Part shown: piece by piece, positions 1 to 10,892 of the stretch | Layout: each line of letters starts with the position of its first letter | How positions within the stretch are numbered: position 1 is the first letter of the stretch | From: a virus | Strand: one strand, 5' to 3' | Length of the DNA: 64,000 nucleotides | Virus record (IMG/VR): IMGVR_UViG_3300035670_011224 | Coordinates: 1 to 64,000 of that record | Translations under genes and position numbers: made by a program | Notes under the pieces: model-generated | What the model was told of the DNA's origin: nothing | What the model saw: the letters and a program-made list of their open reading frames with translations, nothing else | Database searches by the model: none

Positions 1-2
1 GA

Positions 3-3000
3 TCTGAATTTTCGGTTGCTGATTCTGTTATACAAGCAAATAAAGCTGCTCAACAGCAAATAATACTACAAGAATTATTAGCACAAAAAGCTAAAGAAGC
101 TAATCAGTCTACAGCAGAATATATATCCGGACTACAACAAGAAATTGATGCTAGATCAGTTGATATTATGGAACAAGATTTTAGCAATGCTTTAGGGTCA
201 GAAGCTCCGTCGGTACCAGAAGCAAGACAACAAGCACTTAATGAAACAATTAGTTCCAGAGGACTACAAGCATTTAATGTTCCTAGTTTAGGAGAAGGTA
301 CTGATTTAAATAGTATTATTGCACAAGTATCAAAAAACAATGACCTTGCCGCCGAGGCAGACAAAGCCAAAGCAGCAGCTGCTACAAGAGCGGCTGACGC
401 ATTAGAACTCATGAGGCTCAAAGCAGAACAAAACGGACAAACACTATCACAGTATCAAAGTAATCTTAAACAAAATATTTTGAATCTTGCTAAAGATCTA
501 CAAAAATCAGCTCCTGGTAAAATTAGTAAGTTTAATGAAACTGCTGTTAGTTTACGAGGAGATATTAATAGTGGAGATGAAGATAAAATTACTAAAGCTA
601 AAGAACAATTAGCTAAACAATTAGCTGATCTTGGAACAAATCTTGAATCGTCTCAAATAACAACTATAATTGATGATTTAGCAGCAAGTATGGGAGATAC
701 CGATAAAACATTTGTTGATATTATTAATAATTCGCAAGAATTACAAGAAGCATTCAAACAATCATCAACAGATGCAACAGCTTTACAATCAGCAACCCAA
801 AAACTTAGCGTTAGTTTGGGTATTCCTGAGGAAGCTTTGCAAAAACTAGCAACTTCTGCCGAATTAGCAGCAAGTAATCTTTACGACAAGAACGTAGCAG
901 CTGCTCAAAAAATGGCGTCTACATTGGCTAAAACTAGTTTAGCTATTGGTGGAATAGGATCTGTCATATCGTCTACTATCAAATCATTAGGAGGGTCGGA
1001 AAATAAAGATACTGCTGTTCTTAGTGCTGGTATAAGTAGCGTAGCTAGTACCGTCAGTACATTAGGAGCTTCTCTAAGTCAATTACCAGGAGGTATAAAA
1101 TTTGTTTTAGATACTATGCAAGGAATGGGAGGCGGTATAGGTAAAGTAGCCACTAGTTTAGCTCCTAAGATAATGGGTTTTATAGCAAGTCCTATGGCTT
1201 TAGTCGGAGCATCGTTAGCGGGTGGGGCAGTTGCCATAGCAGCTGGTTTTAAAGAAGCATATAATGCTGCTAGAGAGTTTGATTTACAAACAAGTCAAAA
1301 AAGAGTAGACGAAAGTTTAAGTAGAGTAAGCGATCTATTTGCACAATTTGAAAAAGATACTACTAATATAGATTTTCTTAGTAAAATTGATAGTGAATTA
1401 AGTTACGGATCCAAACAGTTGATGAAAAATCTTGAAACTGATTTAAAAGTTCCAAAAGCAATGTGGGCTAATCTATTAGATCTTGGTGGTGGTTCGCAGG
1501 CTGCTGGTAGAAGTATGATATTGGAAAAAGAAGGTATTGGAAGCTATATCTCATCTGTATTTTCTAATAATGCTCAACAAGCGGCAATAGGCAGAATTGC
1601 ACCAGAAAAGGCCGTTGAAACAGCTCAAAAGGTTCAGCCACAAGGCCAAAATATATTAAAACAGTTCGAAAATAAACTTCGGTCCGGTATGGACATGGAT
1701 ACTATTCTTGCTGAATTAAATGCTGCTGGTAATCAATCAGCTGAAGTTCTTGCTAGAATGAATCCGAAAATCAATGAACAAATTATGTTGATAGAGAATG
1801 ATAGAAACATATCAGAACAACGCAAAAGCGCTATTATCAAAGAAATAACAGCATCCGAAGCTAACAGAGTTGCTAGTGTTAATATGAAAAATAGTATGAA
1901 ACAAATTGAGTTTGAGAAACTAGGTAGACAAACCAATAATTTTGCAACAAGTTTGGAAAGAATGTTTAATGGGATGGAACAGGCCATAAATAAAACAGAC
2001 TTTGAATTAAGTAAACTTTCTCGTTCAGCAGAATTATCAGCAGCAGCTTTAAGCGGAAATGCTAAGGCTGGAGATGTTATGCTCGACAGTATTAATGTGT
2101 TACAAAATCCAAGAGCATATTCAGGACAAGAGCAAGGAGCAGCTTTTGATCAAGCAGCAGGATTTTTTGGATCTCAAGCTGATCTTGTTAGGCCACTATT
2201 GGGACTTGGAGATAAGTTAGAAAGTACGGTAATGAGTACTATCAATCGTTCTGTTCAGGCTAATCCAACAGGTAGCACAGAAGGAATAGCGTCAAATATT
2301 AGAAATGCTCTAGATGCTCAATTAAAAGATTTAGGATTACCTCCTAATATAGCAGATAAGTTAGCAGGACAAACTAAATTAGCTTTTGAAAAGATAAGAA
2401 GCGAAAGAGGCGGAGAAGATACAAGATTAAACTTTGATCAGATAACAGAAGAAGTTCCCGCTTTTGCAAAAGCTATTAGCTCAGCACAAAGAGCACAAGA
2501 ATTAGCTGTTAAAGCTATGGAATTTTATCAAAAGAATCTTAATGAGTATGCTCAAGCTATGAATCAAATGGTTGATTTTCAGATAGAAGCTAATAATAGG
2601 ATGAGAAAAGCTAGCGAGGTTCAAGCTAAAGGAGCTATGGAACTAGCTAAAACATTAGGGCAAACAGTATCTTTAACAGAAACAAGAAATGTAACAGAAG
2701 CGCCAATAAGATCTATGACAGGAGGATTAACAAATCCTGGTGATATTGGTAGAAATGTTGTGAATTTAGAAGCTCAAAGACGAACCTTACAAACAGCTGC
2801 TGATAATGCTGGCAATAGAGGTCCGGCCGCAAAAGACGAATTCGCCGTTATGCAAAATCGACTAAGAAACACTAACGTGGCTCTTAGAGAAAATATTGAT
2901 GCATTAAAACAAATGGCGGATAGTACCGATTTAGCACAAGCAGCTCTAGCTAAAATTCAAGAGGTACAAGCTAGAAGACAAGCCGGAGCTAATCTTATAG

Positions 3001-6000
3001 AAAAAATGGTAACTTCTAATCCGGAAGAATTAGCCAGATTAAATGCTTCAATAGGACGATTAAATAACAATATGAGAGGCGGATTAAATGTTGGTAGCAC
3101 AGCAGAACAAAGAGGTGAAAGTTTACAGGCTTTTAATATGCTTGCTCCACTATTAGGAGATGGACAGCAACAAAATGAATTAAAAGCTAATGTGTTAGAA
3201 AGTATGCTTAAAGAAAGCGGTGTTGGTATAGATAGTACTTTTCAATCAGTTTTGGACAGTTTAAGAGATCCCGAAGGTGATCCTCAAATGGCAGAAGCTA
3301 TTAGTGTTTATAGAGAAAGTTTAGCTAAACAAACACAAGCTAATACTGTATTAAGTGAATTACAAAGAATGATGAGCGAGAATACCGCAGAAATAGCAGC
3401 AACAAAACTAGCAACAGCAATTAGTGGTGTTACTTTAACTTTTGAACGACAAGTATTTAATGATATAAGAGACAATATACAAAAATTAGTGGAGATCGTA
3501 GGTAAAAGAGACGAAGAAGGAAAAGACCCTATTCCTGCTCAAAACAAACGCAAAGGAGGTGTAATATACGCATCAATGGGCAGGGCTATTGATTTTGCCC
3601 CAAAAGGAACTGATACTGTTCCTGCAATGTTGACTCCCGGAGAGTTTGTGGTTAATCGAGCAGCAACAAAAGCTAATCTTCCATTATTACAAAATATTAA
3701 TAGTAACAAATATAGTAATGGGGGAAAAGTAAGATACTACAATGAGGGAGGATATGTTTTAGCTGGAGGAGTAGCAACTGCTGGAACCGGAGGAGGTGAT
3801 GATACGCCTAAAATAGAAAAAGCTATCGAACAATCTACAGAAAAACAACAAAAAATTAAACAAAATCAAAAGTCGATTACTATTCCTATTATTCCAGATA
3901 CGGCCAGTTATGCTCCTAAGCTTATATCGATGGGAAGTATCCTAAATGCAACTCCAATAGCCACACAAGAAGATGGCAATAATACAGGCATAGGCGTTAC
4001 ATATCCTGTTATACAAAAATTAAAAAATAGAGGCGCTTTCGATATGGGTATGTTTAAGGATAACTATTATAATAATCCACAAGGTCAGCTACCAAATCCA
4101 CCCATATATCAACCTAATTTATTTTATGGAGTTAAATCCATTAAAGATATTCTTAATAAAGAAGCTGATATTGATGTATCCAAAGCAACAACACCACTGA
4201 ATAGATTATTTGATCTTTTAAGAACATTAAGAAAAGGACCTAAAAATAATGATTTAGAGATATTTCTTGCTCGTAATCCAAAAATGTTATCTAATTTACC
4301 AAAATTACAACCGAAAAAAAATTTGCAATGGGATGGATCGAAACCAATAGGCTGGGGTGAAGAAATTTCTAATACATTAATATCTCCACCTATACCATAT
4401 TGGGGATTATTTTTAGATAATAATCAACCAATTTCTGCAGGAGGATATGGTGGTATCGGATATGATATAAAAGGAGCCATAACAGATAGTCCACTTGCTT
4501 TTGCTCCTGGTTTGGAAAAGACATACAGTTTTAAACTACGAGGAGATCAAAAAGCATTATCAGAAAATATGGAAGAAAAAAAGAACTATTTGATGAATAC
4601 GCTTGAGATAATTAAAAAGGTTCGAGGTGTACTTAAAACAGCATCGTCTAATAACGTATGGAATAAAAAATACCAAAATACAGAGTTGGGACAGTTAGAT
4701 CAAAAAGCTAAAGATGATTATAAAATTAATATTGGTGAAGATGATCCTATGGAGGATAATATAAAAGAAGATTCTAGTGATAATATTAAGGTTAAAGAAA
4801 CTTTAGCTAAACTAGATGCGTTATATAACAATAAAATATTTAGTGCAAGTATTGAGGATCCTGATTATGTTAAATTACCAACAACACTATATAATATGCC
4901 AAAAGATAAATGGGAAACTATTCAATCAAATCCTAGTTATAAGCAAGCAGTAGATGATAAAACAGCCATGTCCGATTGGGATTATGCTATAAGTATTCTG
5001 CCTATAGTTGATGGTCAACCAGACATCGGAAACAAACGTCAATTTCCATGGTATACAAATGATACAAAATTAGATCCTAATATTTTTAAATCAGCAGAAA
5101 AAGAATTTAATACACAAGCTGGAGATGCTTTATTTAAGGTAACAGAAACACCAATTGGATCTGCTGGTGGTCGCTTTTTAATTCCAGCAAAAACTATAAC
5201 AGGTAACCTACTAAATACAACATCGCGAAACTATGGTGGGCCTTACGAATATACTTATATTCCACCAAAAGCCGGAGATCCAAAATTAAATCCATTGTAT
5301 AATACAGAGAAGCCGATACTGTATACTGGAACAAATCTTAATGAATATTTAGGCGCTAGATTACCATCATGGAATATTGAGACAAGACAAGAGGTAGCCC
5401 CAACTATAGAAGACCTTGGGACTTTGCCAAGTTTAATATTGAACGGAAACCCAATAGGAGGCGTAAGTAGAATCGATACCAGTCAATTTAGTATAGTTAA
5501 AGATTTACCAGAAGATATTAAACCATATATTATACCATCTAGTGATGGTATGACTCCTATTTTAGAACGTATGACTATTGATGCTACAGAATACCAAAAA
5601 GCAAGAGACGAAAGAATAAAAGCTAAAGAAATGCAGTTGACTAAAGAAAGAGCCTCAAAAGTTACAGGAGATAGATTCAAAAAATTATCAACAGCAGAAA
5701 GCGCATTTACAACAGCAACAAGAACAAAATTAGCACAACAAATACAGGGATATGCATCTACTGCATTGAGTGCCTACGGAATCGGAGTTCCCAGCATAAC
5801 AAAAATAGAAGATGTTGGAGGTGTTGCTGGATATTTAAATAATTATCTCAAAAAAATAGATAATAAATCTCCTCAATGGGCAGAAATTAACGCTTGGAGA
5901 GCACTATTTAGCGAATTATATCAACCAGGAGGTATAGGTAAAGATGCAGAAAGCAGAATACCAGCCACTGTAGCATATTTGAAAACTTTTGGTGTCGATG

Positions 6001-7316
6001 TTGAAAATGGAACAGTTAACGAAGATGGAATTAAACAAATTATAGCAAGAGAAAAAGCTATAGCTATTAGTAAAAATGTCAGTGGAGAAATACCAGAAGA
6101 TTCATTAAAAAGTTTAGATTTGGAAGCATCAAAAACAAAGCTATATACTGTTGATAAAGATGGTAATAAAACAGAAATAAAATCTGATAATATAAAAAAT
6201 CCTAAAACTATTCAGGATGTTGAACGTATAGGATTAGCTCCAGAAAATTTATTTGAAAATAGCGAAAAACGACAGAGCTATCTTAAGGTTTTATCCGATT
6301 ATTTTACTAAAAATAATTTATCAGAATTTGCAGCAGCAGCAGAGGGTCTTAAACCATGGTACACGGCGCAAGACACTTTATTAAATGCTGGATTAAATAA
6401 TGATATGTTACAAGGCAGTTTAGATGCTCTCAATGGTAATGCCCCCAAACCAGATACTACGGCTGGTGGTGGTAGGAATTTAGAAGATCCTGTTACAACT
6501 ATTGGGAATAAAGATAATTATATTCAGCATCATAAGTTATTAACCGCAGATAAATATGGCGAATTACCAGACGCTAGCAGAATGAAAGATTTAATAACAG
6601 TTAGAATAGAAGAGTCTAAAACAGAAGAACAAAAACCAGAAAAACAACAAGCTCTTGCTCGTGGAGGTATAGTATACGCTAGCAATGGGAGCTTTATTAA
6701 TTTTAGACCAAAAGGAACAGATACTGTTCCGGCCATGCTAACTCCTGGTGAATTTGTTATTAACAGAGCTTCGACTCAAAAATACAGACCAGTCCTTGAA
6801 GCTATTAATAATGGGAATTATAGCAGAGGAGGTATTGTAAACTATCTTAGCGGTGGTGGCTATTTGCCACTATACAGAGAAGGCGGAGGAGGAACACCGG
6901 CCGGATCCGGTTTCGATTTTACCTCTTTTATGAACAATATTATGGTATCTGTTTCTAGTAGTATAACAGAAGCTTTCAATAAAGCTGTTTCGGCACTAAA
7001 ACAACCAAACAATAGCTCTGGTGGTGTATCTAACAGTGGCGGTGATATTTCTAGTATTGATAATTTTGTTAATAGATTAAATAATATCGCCAATATACTT
7101 AGTAATATTTATATACCTCCACAAATTACTATCACAGGAAAACACGATGTTGTTGTTACTATCAACGGAGACACAGTTTTGAATCAATTACGACCAGACA
7201 TGGCAGGAATAGCCATATCTGCTATAAGATCCGCTTTCCAAGATCTAAAAGCTAAAAATCCAGAAAATAATACTATCAACTTTGATATAGATATTAACCC
7301 TAATGATATTGCATAG
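3..7316 (+). CDS. Tail tape-measure protein (5' end outside window)
   Basis: Sets tail length and lines the tail lumen before DNA ejection. The frame is open to the left edge (codons run from base 3 with no stop), so the Met at 168 is internal and the true start lies outside the window. At least 2,437 residues are visible. The first half is Ala/Gln/Glu/Lys-rich and helical, with hydrophobic stretches around 1020-1110 and 1170-1250, as usual in tape measures. The motif GTDTVPAMLTPGEFV, typical of phage tape-measure proteins, occurs twice (about 3556-3760 and 6661-6870), each time followed by Gly-rich GGYV/GGYL sequence. The roughly 2.9 kb between the copies encodes a different, Pro/Tyr-rich region that I do not recognise. 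At the usual ~0.15 nm per residue the tail would be several hundred nm long, if most of the chain acts as ruler. Fibre genes follow directly, 6 bases after the stop. Confidence 0.9.
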   Translation, partial: SEFSVADSVIQANKAAQQQIILQELLAQKAKEANQSTAEYISGLQQEIDARSVDIMEQDFSNALGSEAPSVPEARQQALNETISSRGLQAFNVPSLGEGTDLNSIIAQVSKNNDLAAEADKAKAAAATRAADALELMRLKAEQNGQTLSQYQSNLKQNILNLAKDLQKSAPGKISKFNETAVSLRGDINSGDEDKITKAKEQLAKQLADLGTNLESSQITTIIDDLAASMGDTDKTFVDIINNSQELQEAFKQSSTDATALQSATQKLSVSLGIPEEALQKLATSAELAASNLYDKNVAAAQKMASTLAKTSLAIGGIGSVISSTIKSLGGSENKDTAVLSAGISSVASTVSTLGASLSQLPGGIKFVLDTMQGMGGGIGKVATSLAPKIMGFIASPMALVGASLAGGAVAIAAGFKEAYNAAREFDLQTSQKRVDESLSRVSDLFAQFEKDTTNIDFLSKIDSELSYGSKQLMKNLETDLKVPKAMWANLLDLGGGSQAAGRSMILEKEGIGSYISSVFSNNAQQAAIGRIAPEKAVETAQKVQPQGQNILKQFENKLRSGMDMDTILAELNAAGNQSAEVLARMNPKINEQIMLIENDRNISEQRKSAIIKEITASEANRVASVNMKNSMKQIEFEKLGRQTNNFATSLERMFNGMEQAINKTDFELSKLSRSAELSAAALSGNAKAGDVMLDSINVLQNPRAYSGQEQGAAFDQAAGFFGSQADLVRPLLGLGDKLESTVMSTINRSVQANPTGSTEGIASNIRNALDAQLKDLGLPPNIADKLAGQTKLAFEKIRSERGGEDTRLNFDQITEEVPAFAKAISSAQRAQELAVKAMEFYQKNLNEYAQAMNQMVDFQIEANNRMRKASEVQAKGAMELAKTLGQTVSLTETRNVTEAPIRSMTGGLTNPGDIGRNVVNLEAQRRTLQTAADNAGNRGPAAKDEFAVMQNRLRNTNVALRENIDALKQMADSTDLAQAALAKIQEVQARRQAGANLIEKMVTSNPEELARLNASIGRLNNNMRGGLNVGSTAEQRGESLQAFNMLAPLLGDGQQQNELKANVLESMLKESGVGIDSTFQSVLDSLRDPEGDPQMAEAISVYRESLAKQTQANTVLSELQRMMSENTAEIAATKLATAISGVTLTFERQVFNDIRDNIQKLVEIVGKRDEEGKDPIPAQNKRKGGVIYASMGRAIDFAPKGTDTVPAMLTPGEFVVNRAATKANLPLLQNINSNKYSNGGKVRYYNEGGYVLAGGVATAGTGGGDDTPKIEKAIEQSTEKQQKIKQNQKSITIPIIPDTASYAPKLISMGSILNATPIATQEDGNNTGIGVTYPVIQKLKNRGAFDMGMFKDNYYNNPQGQLPNPPIYQPNLFYGVKSIKDILNKEADIDVSKATTPLNRLFDLLRTLRKGPKNNDLEIFLARNPKMLSNLPKLQPKKNLQWDGSKPIGWGEEISNTLISPPIPYWGLFLDNNQPISAGGYGGIGYDIKGAITDSPLAFAPGLEKTYSFKLRGDQKALSENMEEKKNYLMNTLEIIKKVRGVLKTASSNNVWNKKYQNTELGQLDQKAKDDYKINIGEDDPMEDNIKEDSSDNIKVKETLAKLDALYNNKIFSASIEDPDYVKLPTTLYNMPKDKWETIQSNPSYKQAVDDKTAMSDWDYAISILPIVDGQPDIGNKRQFPWYTNDTKLDPNIFKSAEKEFNTQAGDALFKVTETPIGSAGGRFLIPAKTITGNLLNTTSRNYGGPYEYTYIPPKAGDPKLNPLYNTEKPILYTGTNLNEYLGARLPSWNIETRQEVAPTIEDLGTLPSLILNGNPIGGVSRIDTSQFSIVKDLPEDIKPYIIPSSDGMTPILERMTIDATEYQKARDERIKAKEMQLTKERASKVTGDRFKKLSTAESAFTTATRTKLAQQIQGYASTALSAYGIGVPSITKIEDVGGVAGYLNNYLKKIDNKSPQWAEINAWRALFSELYQPGGIGKDAESRIPATVAYLKTFGVDVENGTVNEDGIKQIIAREKAIAISKNVSGEIPEDSLKSLDLEASKTKLYTVDKDGNKTEIKSDNIKNPKTIQDVERIGLAPENLFENSEKRQSYLKVLSDYFTKNNLSEFAAAAEGLKPWYTAQDTLLNAGLNNDMLQGSLDALNGNAPKPDTTAGGGRNLEDPVTTIGNKDNYIQHHKLLTADKYGELPDASRMKDLITVRIEESKTEEQKPEKQQALARGGIVYASNGSFINFRPKGTDTVPAMLTPGEFVINRASTQKYRPVLEAINNGNYSRGGIVNYLSGGGYLPLYREGGGGTPAGSGFDFTSFMNNIMVSVSSSITEAFNKAVSALKQPNNSSGGVSNSGGDISSIDNFVNRLNNIANILSNIYIPPQITITGKHDVVVTINGDTVLNQLRPDMAGIAISAIRSAFQDLKAKNPENNTINFDIDINPNDIA
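3556..3760 (+). repeat. Tape-measure motif copy 1
   Basis: Encodes GGVIYAS, then PKGTDTVPAMLTPGEFVVNR, a stretch ending in LLQNIN, and a GG-K/Y-GGYV tail. It matches copy 2 at 6661-6870 in order and spacing at protein level; the DNA has diverged mainly at third positions, so the duplication is old. Confidence 0.85.
6661..6870 (+). repeat. Tape-measure motif copy 2
   Basis: Encodes GGIVYAS, then PKGTDTVPAMLTPGEFVINR, a stretch with LEAINNGNYS, and a GGIVNYLSGGGYL tail. Paralogous to copy 1. The two copies bracket about 2.9 kb of unrelated coding sequence. Confidence 0.85.
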
Positions 7317-7322
7317 GCTAAT

Positions 7323-10300
7323 ATGAATAAAATTACTAAAATATTTAATAACATAGGATTTCTTTGTTCTGTTAGTAATAACACTTTTATTCAGCATAAT
7401 GCTATTAATGGCTATAAAGCATTAGAACAAGATACTATTGGATATTTTATTCCATACTTAATTCGTAATATTAAAGATGGATACAAATGGGAAACCGGAG
7501 TTGGCGAAATACAGTATAGTGATGGTTTATTAGTAGTTAAAAGAATAGAAGTTACAAATTCATCAAATAATAACAAACCAGTTAATTTTATTGGTAATGA
7601 AAATGAGTTTTATCTTTTTGTAAATAATAATAATTTTAATAGTAGTTTTAATAATGTTATTGTTAAGAACGATCATTTTACTATCGATAATGTAACAAGC
7701 ATTTATTTGGTAGATAACAATGATAAAAATATTGATTGTGTATTACCAGACCCTAAAAAAGCTAGAAATATTGTTATAGATATCAAAGCACTGTCTTCTG
7801 CTCACAACATAATAATTAGAGATTGTGATGGTTTAATTTTTGAGTCAACAAGCACATCAACCAGGCTGGTTTGCGATGGACAAGCATGGTATTCTCTTAA
7901 TCAAAATGATCAATTAAATTTTGCTTCGTTATCAGATGACTCTTTTTCGTCGTTAAGTAATCCTGGTGGAGCAGCATATTCTTTTCAATATAATGATGGA
8001 TCCAATGGCTTATTAGGCTCCGAATTGTATTGGAGTTCTGGAAATACTAATAAATTATTATTAGGATCAAGCTCAGAATCTTTGGCCCATACTGTTATAC
8101 CAACTTCTGGTTCAGCAAACACAATATTTAATCAAGATTTGCAACCGAGTGATTTTATAGTTTATGGCAGTGGGCAACCATATCGAAATCTTTTCTTTAG
8201 TTATGATGGTAGGGTTGGTATAAATATTCCATCAGGATCCAGACCACAAACTATTTTTCATGTTGTAAATTATAGTTGCAGTGAAATATTAAGACTGGAA
8301 AATAGAACAACTTGTCAACCAGCAAAATTAACAGTTTATCACAAACCATCATCACTTAGTAATGGTGGAGTATGTTCTATATTAAACTTAGCTGGAAGAG
8401 ATGTTAATAATAATCAAAAAGATTATGCAACCATATATAGTATAGCGTCTGACACTACCAACGGTAATGGTGGGTTGGTATTGACTGTTAGTTCTGGTTC
8501 GAGTCAACAGCCACTAGTGTCCGGAAGCTTAGATAGCATTAATCTTGGTTATAGTAATAATAAAAGAATAAATATTAATAATAATGGTAATGTAAATATT
8601 TCTGGTGATAATATTGATATTAGATCATCTACCCTAAGTACTATTGGAACATCTAATACATATATAACGCTTAATAATACCAATAGAAGCATATCTTTAG
8701 ACTATAATTCGCTGCTTTTGGGTACGGGATCCATCACCAGCAACGGCACCTTATCTGCTAATAATATTAGTTCTAATACCATAACACTACCCAATATAGC
8801 AACTAGTAGTTTGTTGACCATATCTAATAATAAGACTATTGTTCCAGTTAATGGTATAACAGTTAATAGTGGAAATAATGGCTTAATCTTTAATAATATA
8901 TCTGGTAATAAATTTTTAACCACAGACAGTACCAACAATCTTGTTGGATTATATGATTTAGATGATTATTTTCTAACAGAAAAAGATATAACCTGGAACA
9001 AATATACTCCAAAAATAGCTAGTGTGTGTTTAAAACAAGTTATTTTATCTGAGAATACTCCAATAGAAGAATTTAGTGTTGGAGATCAGGTAGAAATTAT
9101 TACTAGTAATAGTTCTATATATAGGAATATAACATCCTTAGTAACCAACGAAGCTTTCATAACAGAAATAATTTTAGATCAAAATGTTTCTACCAATGAA
9201 ATTAATAATATTACTATTTCTTCAGTAACAAAGGGTGGCTATTTAACAATTCAAAAATTTTCTTCTGAATCTTCATCGGATAGCACATCGAATATTCTTA
9301 GCGTAAGACCAAAAACGGAGACAGTCTTTAATACTGCTCAAAAAGATATTGATTTTACAGTTTATGGTGCTGATATTAGACCAGCACTAAAAGTACATGC
9401 TAGTGTAGGATCTATCACAACGGTTTCTGGAACATATTATAATTTTGCCACTAAAGACGATAATATAAAACCTATTGTAATAAATACTGTTGGTAGCGGT
9501 TTAACTAATAATTTTAGCACAGCTAATTATAACTATAGCTTAACTAATAATTTATTTAGTGGTATACTATCTTCTGTTGGTACTAATGGTAAGAGTAGTT
9601 ATTATGGAACATATGATCAAAATGGTAATGTTGCAGAGTGGATAGAGTCCGATATTACGGATGGTATAGTAACATTAGAATATGCTGCTGGCGGATCCTA
9701 CAGAACACCTGTTACTGGCAGCGTATCTCCGGATGCTGATTCTATCTATTTAAGAGGAATACAGCAATTTCCGATTATTTCCGGATACGATTACGTTGGT
9801 TTTAGAGTAGCTAGCATTAGTAATCTAGTTGATAATGCCAATATATCAAATAGTTCAAGTTTAAATTTAAGTTTTGTAAATATTATTAATGAGAATAATA
9901 TAGCAGATACAAAGGATCTGTACTTACAATTTTCTAACAATACTTATCAAAATATTATTATTCCAAATCTTGGTGTTGTGGATAAAAATTATCGTATAGG
10001 CAGATACGAGGTTACTAATAAGCAATATGTTCAATTCTTAAATAGTGTAGCAACCACTGTTGGAGATCCTGTTACTACCGGATTATATAATCCAAATATG
10101 ACAAATGCTCAAAATGGTGGTATACTAAGATCTACTAATGGTTTAGTATTTGAATATTCAATAAAACCAAATATGGAAGATAAACCTGTTAATTATGTTA
10201 ATTATATTAATAGCTTGCAATTTATTAATTGGTTACATAATGACGCTCCAGAAGAAGTTAGTTCAAATGATGCAAATAGTATTATTAATGATGGTGCATA

Positions 10301-10892
10301 TACAATATTATTAGCTGGTAGTACTTATTATATAACAGCTAATAATAATAGAAAGTATTTCTTACCCAGCTTTAACCAATGGCATAAAGCTGCGTATTTC
10401 GAATACCAGGAATCAATCTTTGTTAGTGGTTCACCAGCTATTACAATGGGTACTTTTGAGCCGTATGTTGTAGCAACAGAATTGTTATCTGAAAACAGTA
10501 CCGATCCACCAAAACAAGTTTTAGCTAATTTAACTGTTAGTGGTTGGTTGGTGGTTGATAAGATTTTTGTAAGAGACGGTACCGTTAGATCCTCATTGAA
10601 AGATATTGGATTCGTACCAGATCTTACCGCCGACACTATAGAACAACAAGCGGCTGGCGTAATACCTCCGTTAAGCACAGATGTCGGAGGTATCAATAGC
10701 GATACATTCTGGAATAATAATACTTCATCGAGTTGGGGTGGTGGAGGTGGTATATATGGCGAAACTAATCCACCTCCCATTGTTAATGCGGATGGAACAG
10801 AAAACGAAGGAGATTGTGAAGATGAAAATTTAATTGCTACAAATAATATTCCGCATTGGTGTCGAGACGATGGTAGACCCGGTTTATTCTAA
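7323..10892 (+). CDS. Large tail-fibre protein with FGE-like (C-lectin fold) halves
   Basis: Virion fibre or tail-tip protein of 1189 residues. The N-terminus follows the pattern of phage fibre N-terminal domains (NGYKALEQDTIGYFIPYLI, then KWETGVGEIQYSDGLLVVKR, then VNFIGNENEFYLFV). Asn/Ser-rich beta-structure follows, with a VGINIPSG...IFHV segment near residue 300 that recalls fibre VGIGTxxPxxxLHV motifs. Residues ~757-834 match the C-terminal half of formylglycine-generating-enzyme/sulfatase-modifying-factor domains (YGTYDQNGNVAEW, GGSYR, YVGFRVAS); residues ~889-1029 match the N-terminal half (YRIGRYEVTNKQYVQFLN, KPVNYVNY, FINWLHN, LPSFNQWHKAAYF). The order is therefore inverted. Family members often bind or modify ligands; here binding is the likelier role. 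The tail is Gly-rich. A module near 9222-9420 recurs in the next gene. Function as a fibre is inferred. Confidence 0.75.
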   Translation: MNKITKIFNNIGFLCSVSNNTFIQHNAINGYKALEQDTIGYFIPYLIRNIKDGYKWETGVGEIQYSDGLLVVKRIEVTNSSNNNKPVNFIGNENEFYLFVNNNNFNSSFNNVIVKNDHFTIDNVTSIYLVDNNDKNIDCVLPDPKKARNIVIDIKALSSAHNIIIRDCDGLIFESTSTSTRLVCDGQAWYSLNQNDQLNFASLSDDSFSSLSNPGGAAYSFQYNDGSNGLLGSELYWSSGNTNKLLLGSSSESLAHTVIPTSGSANTIFNQDLQPSDFIVYGSGQPYRNLFFSYDGRVGINIPSGSRPQTIFHVVNYSCSEILRLENRTTCQPAKLTVYHKPSSLSNGGVCSILNLAGRDVNNNQKDYATIYSIASDTTNGNGGLVLTVSSGSSQQPLVSGSLDSINLGYSNNKRININNNGNVNISGDNIDIRSSTLSTIGTSNTYITLNNTNRSISLDYNSLLLGTGSITSNGTLSANNISSNTITLPNIATSSLLTISNNKTIVPVNGITVNSGNNGLIFNNISGNKFLTTDSTNNLVGLYDLDDYFLTEKDITWNKYTPKIASVCLKQVILSENTPIEEFSVGDQVEIITSNSSIYRNITSLVTNEAFITEIILDQNVSTNEINNITISSVTKGGYLTIQKFSSESSSDSTSNILSVRPKTETVFNTAQKDIDFTVYGADIRPALKVHASVGSITTVSGTYYNFATKDDNIKPIVINTVGSGLTNNFSTANYNYSLTNNLFSGILSSVGTNGKSSYYGTYDQNGNVAEWIESDITDGIVTLEYAAGGSYRTPVTGSVSPDADSIYLRGIQQFPIISGYDYVGFRVASISNLVDNANISNSSSLNLSFVNIINENNIADTKDLYLQFSNNTYQNIIIPNLGVVDKNYRIGRYEVTNKQYVQFLNSVATTVGDPVTTGLYNPNMTNAQNGGILRSTNGLVFEYSIKPNMEDKPVNYVNYINSLQFINWLHNDAPEEVSSNDANSIINDGAYTILLAGSTYYITANNNRKYFLPSFNQWHKAAYFEYQESIFVSGSPAITMGTFEPYVVATELLSENSTDPPKQVLANLTVSGWLVVDKIFVRDGTVRSSLKDIGFVPDLTADTIEQQAAGVIPPLSTDVGGINSDTFWNNNTSSSWGGGGGIYGETNPPPIVNADGTENEGDCEDENLIATNNIPHWCRDDGRPGLF

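Noticed and set aside
10328-10780. Minus-strand reading frame of 150 codons inside the fibre gene
   Set aside because: No ribosome site, no recognisable protein, and opposite to a well-supported gene; treated as a chance frame.
7323-10892. Diversity-generating retroelement target (C-lectin fold fibre)
   Set aside because: No reverse transcriptase, template repeat or A-biased variable repeat is visible in the window; the FGE-like match alone is not enough.
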